Source of the DNA: an uncultured Pelagibacteraceae bacterium
Lineage (GTDB): Bacteria > Pseudomonadota > Alphaproteobacteria > Pelagibacterales > Pelagibacteraceae
NCBI GenBank assembly: GCA_902618855.1
Contig: CACNCD010000001.1
Location: forward strand, 1 to 64,000
DNA: 64,000 bases
Direction of reading: 5' to 3'
A program made the translations under genes and the position numbers. Of this stretch, positions 11,852-20,624 are shown one piece after another; the stretch's first letter is position 1, and the number at the start of each line of letters is the position of its first letter. Below the pieces are notes generated by a model that saw only the letters and a list, made by a program, of their open reading frames with translations, had not been told where the DNA came from and searched no databases.

Positions 11852-12841
11852 TTATCTGCCTATTTTTGTCATTCTCTCTACTGATTTTCTTGCTTTTTCA
11901 ATTACTTTCTTACTCATTACGATTTCATTAGTTTCATTTTGAAGACAATCTAAAATTTTTGGTAGAGTAATTTTTTTCATATGAGGACATAAGTTGCAGG
12001 GTCTTATGAATTTAACGTTTGGATTATCTACTTGGACATTGTCACTCATTGAGCATTCTGTAACCATCATGACCTTTTCAGGCTGGTTATCTTTAACATA
12101 TTTTATCATTCCACTAGTCGAACCAGTGAAATCACTTGCTTGTATTACATCGGGAGGACATTCAGGATGAGCAATTACTTTAATTCCAGGATTACTTTTC
12201 CTAATTTCATTTATTTCCTCATCATTAAATTGTTCGTGCACCTCACAAGTACCTTTCCAAGAAATTATTTCCACATCAGTTTGTGAAGCTACATATTTTG
12301 CCAAATAATCATCAGGTAAAAAAATTACTTTTCTAACACCAAGGGAATTTACTATTTTAACAGCATTGGCAGAAGTACAACATACATCAGTCTCAGATTT
12401 AACATCTGCAGATGTATTCACATAAGATACCACAGGCACCCCTGGATATTTCCGTTTTAAATTTCTTACATCTTCACCTGTGATTGATGATGACAATGAA
12501 CAGCCCGCAGTCATATCTGGAAGCAAAACTTTTTTATTGGGACTCATAAGTTTTGCAGTTTCCGCCATAAAGTGTACTCCACACATTACTATAATATCCG
12601 CTTTTGTTTTTGCTGCTTCCACAGCTAGAGCAAGCGAGTCAGCTGAAAAATCTGATATACCATGATAAATTTCTGGAGTTTGATAGTTGTGTGCTAGTAT
12701 TACTGCGTTTTTTTCTTTTTTTAATTTATTGATTTCATAGATATATGGAGCATGACTTGGCCACTCTATTTCTGGAACAGCTTTTGAAATTTTTTTATAA
12801 ATTGGCTCTGTCGCTTTTCTTATTTCAGCTGTAAATTCCAT
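11852..12841 (-). CDS. nadA: Quinolinate synthase A
   Basis: AVILAHNYQTPEIY, MCGVHFMAETAKLMSPNKKVLLPDMTAGCSL, HPECPPDV, CNLCPHMKKITL. Confidence 0.97.
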   Translation of the reverse strand: MEFTAEIRKATEPIYKKISKAVPEIEWPSHAPYIYEINKLKKEKNAVILAHNYQTPEIYHGISDFSADSLALAVEAAKTKADIIVMCGVHFMAETAKLMSPNKKVLLPDMTAGCSLSSSITGEDVRNLKRKYPGVPVVSYVNTSADVKSETDVCCTSANAVKIVNSLGVRKVIFLPDDYLAKYVASQTDVEIISWKGTCEVHEQFNDEEINEIRKSNPGIKVIAHPECPPDVIQASDFTGSTSGMIKYVKDNQPEKVMMVTECSMSDNVQVDNPNVKFIRPCNLCPHMKKITLPKILDCLQNETNEIVMSKKVIEKARKSVERMTKIGR

Positions 12842-12896
12842 ACTATAAATCTATCAACTTGAAACATAAATGTCATTCAATTAATCTGACGCATAT

Positions 12897-12982
12897 GCGG
12901 CCATGCTGAAATTGGTAGACAGGCACGGTTGAGGGCCGTGTGAGCCTAGCTCATGAGAGTTCGAGTCTCTCTGGCCGCACCA
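12897..12982 (+). tRNA. tRNA-Leu, anticodon GAG, CCA encoded
   Basis: GCGGCCA...TGGCCGC acceptor stem followed by encoded ACCA; CACGG-TTGAGGG-CCGTG anticodon arm (GAG); long class II variable arm; GTTCGAGTC T-loop. Confidence 0.95.
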
Positions 12983-12989
12983 GAATGAA

Positions 12990-13877
12990 CTATTTCATCC
13001 AAATAGGTCTTAAAATTTTAATTATTGCACTACCACAAGTATATTTTTTATCGAAATCAAAATCTTTATCTTTAAACTTTATTAGACCAAAAGGATAATT
13101 ATTATCAATTAAAACTTTACCAATTTCTTTTGAGTCGAATGAGATCTGATCATCAACTTTTATTGATCCCTCTAATATTTTAATTGGTAATAACTTTTTT
13201 GAGAGTTTATCCTTCAATTTTATTCTAGCTGTATTTTCTTGTCCCACATAGCAACCTTTTTTAAAATCTATTGCATTTAAATCTTCAAAATTACACTCAA
13301 TTCCAAAAAGCCTATTCTTTAATTTTTCTGTACTATTTTGTACAATTCCTAATTTGAAACTATTACCGTAATAGTCCTCAGCATTTTCAACTTTAAGTGC
13401 TAACTTTTTTATTGACAAATGAAGTTTTTCTAAATTTATAACTAATCTAGCTCCTAATTCCTTGTTTCTTGGGTCTAAAACAATTGGATCCTCCCTGAAT
13501 TTAATAGTATAGCCATTTTTATCTTTTGCATTCTCAAATGATAGAAATTTTTCTTTGGATATAACGGCAACTACAAATTCATTGCTTAAATTTAAAATCT
13601 CAACTTTTGATCTTAATTTGTACAAATTTAATTGATTAAATAGATCGTCAATTTGACTTTTTTCACAATCTATAAAAAAGCCTTTTTTATGTTTAATTAT
13701 TATAAAATCAAAAAGATATTTGCCTTGAGGGGTTAAAACAGAGGCAAAACAACTATTTGTGTCTGATACTTTATTAACATCATTAGTAATTATATTTTGC
13801 AAATATTCTAAAACATCGTCTCCATGTATATATAGTATCCCTCTGTCTTCTAGATTATAAACGCTATTTTTATTCAT
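12990..13877 (-). CDS. ygfZ: YgfZ/GcvT-domain folate-binding protein
   Basis: KKGCYVGQENTARIKLKDKLSKKLLPI corresponds to the YgfZ K-G-C-Y-x-G-Q-E motif. Confidence 0.88.
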   Translation of the reverse strand: MNKNSVYNLEDRGILYIHGDDVLEYLQNIITNDVNKVSDTNSCFASVLTPQGKYLFDFIIIKHKKGFFIDCEKSQIDDLFNQLNLYKLRSKVEILNLSNEFVVAVISKEKFLSFENAKDKNGYTIKFREDPIVLDPRNKELGARLVINLEKLHLSIKKLALKVENAEDYYGNSFKLGIVQNSTEKLKNRLFGIECNFEDLNAIDFKKGCYVGQENTARIKLKDKLSKKLLPIKILEGSIKVDDQISFDSKEIGKVLIDNNYPFGLIKFKDKDFDFDKKYTCGSAIIKILRPIWMK

Positions 13878-13920
13878 AATTGATTTAAATCTAATTATAA
13901 TATAGTTACTTTTTTAAAAA

Positions 13921-15228
13921 ATGTTAGATCTTATAATTAAAAATGGAGATTGTTTTATAAGTGGAAAGCTTCAAAAAAAAGACATTGGCGTATTAAATGG
14001 AAAAATTACTCAAATAGAAGATTCTATTAAAGATAAATCAAAGGATGTTTTAGAGGCAAATAAACTTATCGTTTTACCAGGGTGTATCGATACTCAAGTT
14101 CATTTTAGAGAACCAGGCTCTACAGATACAGAGGATTTAAATAGCGGAAGCAAAGCTGCAATAGTAGGAGGAATAACGGGTGTATTTGAAATGCCAAATA
14201 CTAACCCACCAACGGCAAATGAAAAAGAATTCAAAAAAAAATTGAATTTAGCTAAAGATAGAATGTTTTGTAATTACGCCTTTTATTTTGGAGCGACTCC
14301 TACAAATCAGTCAGAACTATCAAAACTTAAAAATTTAGAGGGATGTTGCGGAGTAAAATTATTTGCCGGGTCTTCAACTGGTAATTTGCTTGTACACAAA
14401 GAAGAAGATATAGAAAAAGTTTTTGAGCATACAACTAAAGTAGTATCAGTTCACTCAGAGGATGAGGATATTCTTAATCAAAGAAAAAAATTACGAGAAA
14501 ATGGAAATGTTCTTACGCATCAAGTCTGGAGGAATGAAGAAACTGCAATGTCTTCAACGAGAAGAATAGTAAAAATTGCTAAACGATTAAACAAAAAAGC
14601 TCATATACTCCATGTAACAACAAAAGAGGAAGTAGATTTTTTATCACAACATAAGGGAAATATTACTTTTGAAATCACCCCTCAGCATTTGACATTGTAT
14701 TCACCAGACTGTTATCAAAAATTAGGCACATATGCACAAATGAATCCCCCTATCAGAGATAAATCTCATTACGATAGACTATGGTACGCTGTAAGAAATA
14801 ATTATAATGATACCATTGGATCAGATCACGCTCCACACCTAAAAGTAAATAAGGATAAAGAGTATCCAAATTCTCCATCAGGTATGCCAGGGGTTCAAAC
14901 TTTGCTACCAGTTATGCTAAACCATATTAATAATGGAAAGTTAAAACTCGAACAATTAGTAAATTTTTTATGTGAGAATCCGGTAAAAATTTTTGGAATT
15001 AAAAATAAAGGATATATTAAAAAAGAATATGATGCTGATTTTACAATTATTGATTTAAACAAAGTTATAGAAATCAGAAACGAAGATATACAAAGTAAGT
15101 GTGGTTGGTCGCCTTTCAATGGATATAAGTTTAAAGGTACACCTGTCGTGACTATAGTTAACGGTGAAATTAAAATGAAAAATGGTAAGATTTTAGGAAA
15201 ACCTTCAGGAAAACCTATACTATTTTAA
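13921..15228 (+). CDS. Dihydroorotase / cyclic amidohydrolase
   Basis: LPGCIDTQVHFREPGSTDTEDLNSGSKAAIVGGITGVFEMPNTNPPT metal-binding motif; GSDHAPH; SPSGMPGVQTLLPVML. Confidence 0.9.
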   Translation: MLDLIIKNGDCFISGKLQKKDIGVLNGKITQIEDSIKDKSKDVLEANKLIVLPGCIDTQVHFREPGSTDTEDLNSGSKAAIVGGITGVFEMPNTNPPTANEKEFKKKLNLAKDRMFCNYAFYFGATPTNQSELSKLKNLEGCCGVKLFAGSSTGNLLVHKEEDIEKVFEHTTKVVSVHSEDEDILNQRKKLRENGNVLTHQVWRNEETAMSSTRRIVKIAKRLNKKAHILHVTTKEEVDFLSQHKGNITFEITPQHLTLYSPDCYQKLGTYAQMNPPIRDKSHYDRLWYAVRNNYNDTIGSDHAPHLKVNKDKEYPNSPSGMPGVQTLLPVMLNHINNGKLKLEQLVNFLCENPVKIFGIKNKGYIKKEYDADFTIIDLNKVIEIRNEDIQSKCGWSPFNGYKFKGTPVVTIVNGEIKMKNGKILGKPSGKPILF

Positions 15229-17115
15229 AATATTATTTTTTATTAAATCTTCCTCTATCTCATTTAAAATTGCTGGGTCATCTATTGTAGCTGGCATTTT
15301 ATATTCTTCTTTATCAGCAATCTTTCTAATAGTTCCTCTTAATATCTTTCCCGATCTTGTTTTTGGTAATCTTTTAATAACAATTGCCACTTTAAATGCC
15401 GCCACAGGTCCAATTTTTTCTCTAACCATTTTGATGCACTCTTTAGAAATAGTTTCATTATCTTTTTTTACGCCAGCTTTAAGTACTAATAGTCCTATTG
15501 GTAACTGGCCCTTAAGTTTATCTGCAATTCCTAATACTGCACACTCTGCTACTGATTGATGTTCAGAAAGAACTTCTTCAATAGCACCAGTCGACAATCT
15601 ATGCCCAGCAACATTTATAATATCGTCAGTTCTTGACATTATCCATATATATCCATCATCATCAATGTGACCAGCATCGTAGGTTTGGTAATAACCATTA
15701 TAATTAGCCATATAAGTTTTTTTATATCGCTCATCTGCATTCCATAAAGTAGGAAAAGTTCCTGGAGGCAAAGGAAGTTTTACAACAATGTCTCCCATTT
15801 CATTTGGTTTAGCTATAGAACTATCACTTTTTAAAACTTTTACATCATAACCAGGCACAGCCTTACAAGCTGAACCATATTTTGTTTTTTGCATTTCTAT
15901 TCCGGTACAATTTGAACTTATTGCCCAACTTGTTTCTGTTTGCCACCAATGATCAATGACTGGAACTTTCAGAAGATTTTCCGCCCATTTTATAGTATCA
16001 GGATCAGCTCTTTCTCCAGCAAGAAATAATGACTCAAATGAACTTAAATCATATTTTGAAAAAAATTTTCCTTCGGGATCCTCTTTTTTTATTGCTCTAA
16101 AGGCTGTAGGTGCAGTAAATAATGATTTAACTTTATAGTCAGAAATTATTTTCCAAAAAGCCCCTGCGTCCGGGGTTCCTACTGGCTTACCTTCAAATAA
16201 AACTGTAGTACATCCCTTGAATAGTGGAGCATAAACAATATAAGAATGACCTACTATCCAACCGATATCACTTGCAGACCACCAAATATCGTCAGTATCA
16301 ATATTGTAAATATTTTTCATGGTCCACTTTAGAGCAACTATATGTCCACCTGTATCTCTAACAATACCTTTAGGGATACCTGTAGTGCCTGAGGTGTATA
16401 AAATATATGCAAAATCATTTGAATTCATTTCAACACAGTCTTCATTTTTTGCATTAGACAAAGACTCTTCCCAACTAATCTCTTTAGGAGCATTAAGTTT
16501 GACCTCATGACCTTCTCTTTGGTAAAGAATTATTTTTTCTGGTTTATGAGACGATAACTTTATAGCTTCTTCGACTAAGGGTTTATATTCGACAGTTCTC
16601 CCAGGTTCATATCCGCACGAAGCTGTTACGAGCAACTTAGCCTTACTATCATCTATACGACTTGCCAGCTCATTAGATGCAAAACCACCAAAGACAACAG
16701 AGTGAATTGCTCCAATTCTTCCACACGCAAGCATAGCAATTACTGCTTCTGGTATCATTGGCATATAAATTATAACCCTATCACCTTTGTTAACTCCTTG
16801 GTTCTTAAGAGCGCCAGCAAACTTTGAAACTTTTGCTTTTAAATCTTTGTATGTAAACTGTTTTTTATTGCCTGTGATGGGACTATCATAAATTAAGGCA
16901 ATTTTATCGCCTCTTCCTTGGTCGATGTGTATATCGAGGGCATTGTAACAAGTATTTGTTGTTCCATCACAAAACCATTTGTAAAAAGGAGGATTGTCTT
17001 TATTTAAAATTTGTTTTGGCTTTTTGTACCAAAATATATCATCCGATACTTTTTGCCAAAATTCTTCAGGATTTCGAATGGAATTTTGATAAATTTCTTT
17101 AAAAGCCGTAGACAT
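15220..17115 (-). CDS. prpE: Propionyl-CoA (acyl-CoA) synthetase, PrpE-like
   Basis: AMP-binding motif YILYTSGTTGIPKGIVRDTGGH and C-terminal PKTRSGKILRGTIRKIA; overall PrpE-like rather than Acs-like. Confidence 0.88.
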   Translation of the reverse strand: MSTAFKEIYQNSIRNPEEFWQKVSDDIFWYKKPKQILNKDNPPFYKWFCDGTTNTCYNALDIHIDQGRGDKIALIYDSPITGNKKQFTYKDLKAKVSKFAGALKNQGVNKGDRVIIYMPMIPEAVIAMLACGRIGAIHSVVFGGFASNELASRIDDSKAKLLVTASCGYEPGRTVEYKPLVEEAIKLSSHKPEKIILYQREGHEVKLNAPKEISWEESLSNAKNEDCVEMNSNDFAYILYTSGTTGIPKGIVRDTGGHIVALKWTMKNIYNIDTDDIWWSASDIGWIVGHSYIVYAPLFKGCTTVLFEGKPVGTPDAGAFWKIISDYKVKSLFTAPTAFRAIKKEDPEGKFFSKYDLSSFESLFLAGERADPDTIKWAENLLKVPVIDHWWQTETSWAISSNCTGIEMQKTKYGSACKAVPGYDVKVLKSDSSIAKPNEMGDIVVKLPLPPGTFPTLWNADERYKKTYMANYNGYYQTYDAGHIDDDGYIWIMSRTDDIINVAGHRLSTGAIEEVLSEHQSVAECAVLGIADKLKGQLPIGLLVLKAGVKKDNETISKECIKMVREKIGPVAAFKVAIVIKRLPKTRSGKILRGTIRKIADKEEYKMPATIDDPAILNEIEEDLIKNNILK

Positions 17116-17285
17116 TAATATTTGATTCTTTCTTGGTTTTTTATCTGTTTATTAACTAAAAAATTGTATTTAATTTTAAAAAGCTAGTAAAATCAATACA
17201 AAATAGCCATAAAAAAGGCTTCAATTAACTATTTATATTTGATAATTAGTCTCAACTTTGACTTTAACCATGAGGATTGAAGTCG

Positions 17286-17303
17286 TAGTTTAAATTTAAA
17301 CTA
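17286..17303. promoter_or_regulatory. Perfect 18-bp palindrome upstream of proteorhodopsin (candidate operator)
   Basis: TAGTTTAAATTTAAACTA is its own reverse complement; about 30 bp upstream of the ATG. Confidence 0.4.
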
Positions 17304-17332
17304 ATAAAAACTAACTAATAAGGGAGTTTTTT

Positions 17333-18097
17333 ATGAAAACACTAAAAACGTTAGCAATTGCTTTATTTGCTCTTGTTGGAGTAACTACAGCAGCTAATGC
17401 GGCAACTACCTTTTTAGCTACGGATGATTTTGTAGGTATTTCATTCTGGTTAATATCAATGGGTATGTTAGCAGCTACAGCGTTTTTCTTTATGGAGCAA
17501 GCTAATGTTGCTACTCAATGGAGAAAATCAGTAAACGTAGCTGGATTAGTAACTGGTATTGCTTTTATCCATTACATGTATATGAGAGACGTTTGGGTCA
17601 CTACAGGTGATACACCAACTGTTTACAGATACATTGACTGGTTAATTACTGTACCTTTACAGCTTGTAGAATTTTATTTAATTCTTTCAGCAGTAAGAAA
17701 AGTTGACAGCGGTATATTCTGGAGAATCTTCATTGGTTCTTTAGTAATGCTTGTCGGTGGATATCTTGGAGAAGCTGGATTCATTAATGCGATGCTTGGT
17801 TTCATTATCGGTATGGCAGGATGGATTTACATTCTTTATGAAATCTTTTCAGGAGAAGCAGGAAAAGCTGTTTCTAAATCTGGAAACAAAGCACTTGTCA
17901 CAGCATTTAGCGCTTTAAGAATGATCGTTACAGTTGGATGGGCAATTTACCCTCTAGGTTACATTTTTGGTTACCTAACAGGTGGAATTGATGCTAATTC
18001 ACTTAACGTGATTTACAACTTAGCAGACTTTGTTAATAAGATCGCTTTCGGTATTATTATTTGGTCTTGCGCTGTTGCAAACTCTGGCAGAAGATAA
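17333..18097 (+). CDS. Proteorhodopsin, predicted blue-tuned
   Basis: Seven-TM retinylidene protein: FIHYMYMRD, YRYIDWLITVPLQLVEFYLIL (proton acceptor Asp, tuning-site Gln, proton donor Glu), LADFVNKIAFG Schiff-base Lys; N-terminal signal sequence. Confidence 0.98.
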   Translation: MKTLKTLAIALFALVGVTTAANAATTFLATDDFVGISFWLISMGMLAATAFFFMEQANVATQWRKSVNVAGLVTGIAFIHYMYMRDVWVTTGDTPTVYRYIDWLITVPLQLVEFYLILSAVRKVDSGIFWRIFIGSLVMLVGGYLGEAGFINAMLGFIIGMAGWIYILYEIFSGEAGKAVSKSGNKALVTAFSALRMIVTVGWAIYPLGYIFGYLTGGIDANSLNVIYNLADFVNKIAFGIIIWSCAVANSGRR

Positions 18098-18122
18098 TAT
18101 TTCAGAGTTCAAAAATAATTAA

Positions 18123-18157
18123 TAGGGCAAGTTTAACCACTTGCCCTATTTTTTTTT
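18123..18157 (+). terminator. Rho-independent terminator downstream of proteorhodopsin
   Basis: TAGGGCAAG-TTTAACCA-CTTGCCCTA hairpin followed by a T-run. Confidence 0.9.
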
Positions 18158-18174
18158 GCCCCTATATTTTATAA

Positions 18175-18495
18175 ATGTCTAAAGTTACGTACATAGAGCA
18201 AGATGGCAAGTCCCATACAATAGATATACAAAATGGATTGACTGTTATGGAAGGGGCAATACAAAATAATATACCCGGAATAGACGCAGACTGTGGTGGC
18301 TCAATGGCATGTGCTACTTGCCACGTTTATGTCAAAGAAGAATGGTTTAATAAAATACCAAAAAAAGAAGATGGAGAAGAAGACATGTTAGATATGGCAT
18401 TTGAACCAAACAAATTTAGCAGACTAAGTTGTCAAATTACGGTCACTGATGACTTAGATGGTTTAATAGTTCAACTTCCATCAAAACAGGCTTAA
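18175..18495 (+). CDS. 2Fe-2S ferredoxin, adrenodoxin type
   Basis: [17 protein letters not shown] cluster-binding motif and C-terminal [19 protein letters not shown]. Confidence 0.95.
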   Translation: MSKVTYIEQDGKSHTIDIQNGLTVMEGAIQNNIPGIDADCGGSMACATCHVYVKEEWFNKIPKKEDGEEDMLDMAFEPNKFSRLSCQITVTDDLDGLIVQLPSKQA

Positions 18496-19514
18496 TGATA
18501 AAAACAGACGCATTAATAATTGGAGCTGGTCCAACAGGATTATTTACCGCCCATCAATTAAAATTAATTGGTTTAGACTGCGAGATAGTTGATAATTTAG
18601 ATAAAATCGGTGGTCAATGTATAGAACTTTATCCAGATAAACCTATTTATGATATTCCAGCTATACCAGAGTGTACGGGAGAAGAGCTTACAAATAATTT
18701 AATTAATCAACTCAAACCATTTGATATCAAATTTCATTTAAGTGAAAGAGTTGAAGAAGTAAAAAAAATTGACGAGAATTGGGAAGTTAAAACAAATAAA
18801 GGAACTATTTTTTTAACACCAAATATTATAATCGCTGGAGGCGTTGGATCTTTTGAACCAAGAAAGTTTGCTCCTAAGGAATGCGAAAAGTATGAAGACA
18901 AATCAATATTTTACTCAATAAAGGACAAAACAATCTTTAGTGGAAAAACTGTTTCAATTTTTGGAGGTGGTGATAGCGCATTAGATTGGGCAGTTGAGCT
19001 CTCATCAAAGTCCAAGGTCAATTTAGTTCATAGAAGAGATGAATTTAGAGGTGCTAAATCTACATTAGATAAAGTTTATGAATTGGAAAAAGCGGGAAAA
19101 ATAAATTTATTTACAAAATATCAATTAAAAACTGTAAAAGGTGATGGCAATCTGAAGAGCATAGATATTCAGCATGATAACAAAGATCTAAAAACTCTAG
19201 ATACTGACTTTGTATTAGGTTTTTTCGGTTTAATCATGCAGCTTGGACCAATTGCAAATTGGGGACTAAACATTGATAAAAAAACTATAACTGTTGATAC
19301 TGAAAAATTTGAAACAAATCAAAAAGGGATATATGCAGTTGGCGATATTTGTAGTTACCCTGGCAAATTGAAATTAATTCTATCTGGTTTTCATGAAGGT
19401 GCTTTAGCTGCAAGAGCATGTTTTAAATTAGCCAGACCTAATGAAAAATATAGATTTGAATTTACAACTTCATCAAAAACTATAAAAAATAGACTTGGTG
19501 TAAAAGGTGATTGA
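18495..19514 (+). CDS. Thioredoxin reductase-like ferredoxin-NAD(P)+ reductase
   Basis: ALIIGAGPTGLFTAHQLKLIGLDCEIVDNLDKIGGQCIELYPDKPIYDIPA; second nucleotide-binding motif IFGGGDSALDWAVEL; no redox CxxC, as in the TrxR-like FNR family. Confidence 0.92.
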   Translation: MIKTDALIIGAGPTGLFTAHQLKLIGLDCEIVDNLDKIGGQCIELYPDKPIYDIPAIPECTGEELTNNLINQLKPFDIKFHLSERVEEVKKIDENWEVKTNKGTIFLTPNIIIAGGVGSFEPRKFAPKECEKYEDKSIFYSIKDKTIFSGKTVSIFGGGDSALDWAVELSSKSKVNLVHRRDEFRGAKSTLDKVYELEKAGKINLFTKYQLKTVKGDGNLKSIDIQHDNKDLKTLDTDFVLGFFGLIMQLGPIANWGLNIDKKTITVDTEKFETNQKGIYAVGDICSYPGKLKLILSGFHEGALAARACFKLARPNEKYRFEFTTSSKTIKNRLGVKGD

Positions 19515-20133
19515 GTTATTTACTGCTGATACTCCTAACGGTAAAAAAATTTCTATAATGCTAGAAGAAATTAGCTTTGATTATAAAATAACAAAAGTAG
19601 ACATATATAATAACGACCAATTTAAATCTGAATTTAGAAAGATAAGTCCTTTTAGTAAAATTCCCGTAATAAAAGATCATGAAAATAATCAAACGATATT
19701 CGAGTCAGGGGCTATACTTATGTATCTTGGTGAAAAAAGTAATAAATTTTATGATGAAAAAAATAAAAATATAATTAATCAATGGCTAATGGCTCAAATG
19801 GGCTTAATTGGTCCAATGATAGGACAACATCATCAATTTCATCATTTTAATCCCGGAAAAAGTAAATTTGGTGAAGATAGATATTTTAAAATAACTAAAC
19901 AATTATACAAAGATCTTGATGAAAGACTTAAAATTTCAAAATTTTTAGCAGGTGAAGACTACTCGATTGCAGATATTGCAACTTGGCCATGGATAGCTAG
20001 ACATGAGTGGCACGACATTGGATTAAAAAACTATGATAATTTAAAAAGATGGTATTTAAATATTGCAGAGCGTAAAGCAGTTATTAAAGGGTATGATTTG
20101 ATGAATATAGGAGCAAAAATACCTAAGCCTTAA
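19507..20133 (+). CDS. Glutathione S-transferase family protein (YfcG-like)
   Basis: LFTADTPNGKKISIMLEEISFDYKITKVDI, SPFSKIPVI, ESGAILMYLGEK, IADIATWPW. GTG start. Confidence 0.92.
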   Translation: MIELFTADTPNGKKISIMLEEISFDYKITKVDIYNNDQFKSEFRKISPFSKIPVIKDHENNQTIFESGAILMYLGEKSNKFYDEKNKNIINQWLMAQMGLIGPMIGQHHQFHHFNPGKSKFGEDRYFKITKQLYKDLDERLKISKFLAGEDYSIADIATWPWIARHEWHDIGLKNYDNLKRWYLNIAERKAVIKGYDLMNIGAKIPKP

Positions 20134-20546
20134 TCATCAGCGTAAACTTTTTCGTCCTTTTCGTGTTTTTCTTGAGCAGCAATACATAAGGTAGCTATTG
20201 GTCTTGCCATTAATCTTTTTATACCAATTGGTTCTCCGGTATCTTCGCAAAAGCCGTAAGTACCGTCCTGGATTTTTTTTAAAGCAGATTCAATTTTTGA
20301 TATTAATTTGATCTGTCTATTGATTGCTTTCATCTCCACATTTTTGTCTGTATATGAACTTGCTTGATCTACAATATCAGCAGACACACTATTATCGTCA
20401 ATGGATCCATTATATAAAGCTTCATTATTTGCTTTAATAATTTCTGACTTCCACTCAGTTAGTTTTTTCTTAAAATATGCTTTATGTTTTTCACACATAT
20501 ATTTTTCTGTTAATTTAGGGACGTAAGTTTTAGAGATTTTAACCAT
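20130..20546 (-). CDS. dksA: DksA/TraR family transcriptional regulator
   Basis: GTYGFCEDTGEPIGIKRLMARPIATLCIAAQEKHE C-terminal motif; coiled-coil region with DQAS. Confidence 0.88.
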   Translation of the reverse strand: MVKISKTYVPKLTEKYMCEKHKAYFKKKLTEWKSEIIKANNEALYNGSIDDNSVSADIVDQASSYTDKNVEMKAINRQIKLISKIESALKKIQDGTYGFCEDTGEPIGIKRLMARPIATLCIAAQEKHEKDEKVYADD

Positions 20547-20624
20547 ACTTTAGTTTTGACGTGCCGGAGTATATTCAGCAATTAATAGGTGTCAATATAA
20601 GTTAATTCGTATAAATTTAAGTAA

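Noticed and set aside
17205-17225. AGCC...GGCT small hairpin upstream of proteorhodopsin as a terminator
   Set aside because: Only a 4-bp stem, and located between divergent starts where no transcript is expected to end.
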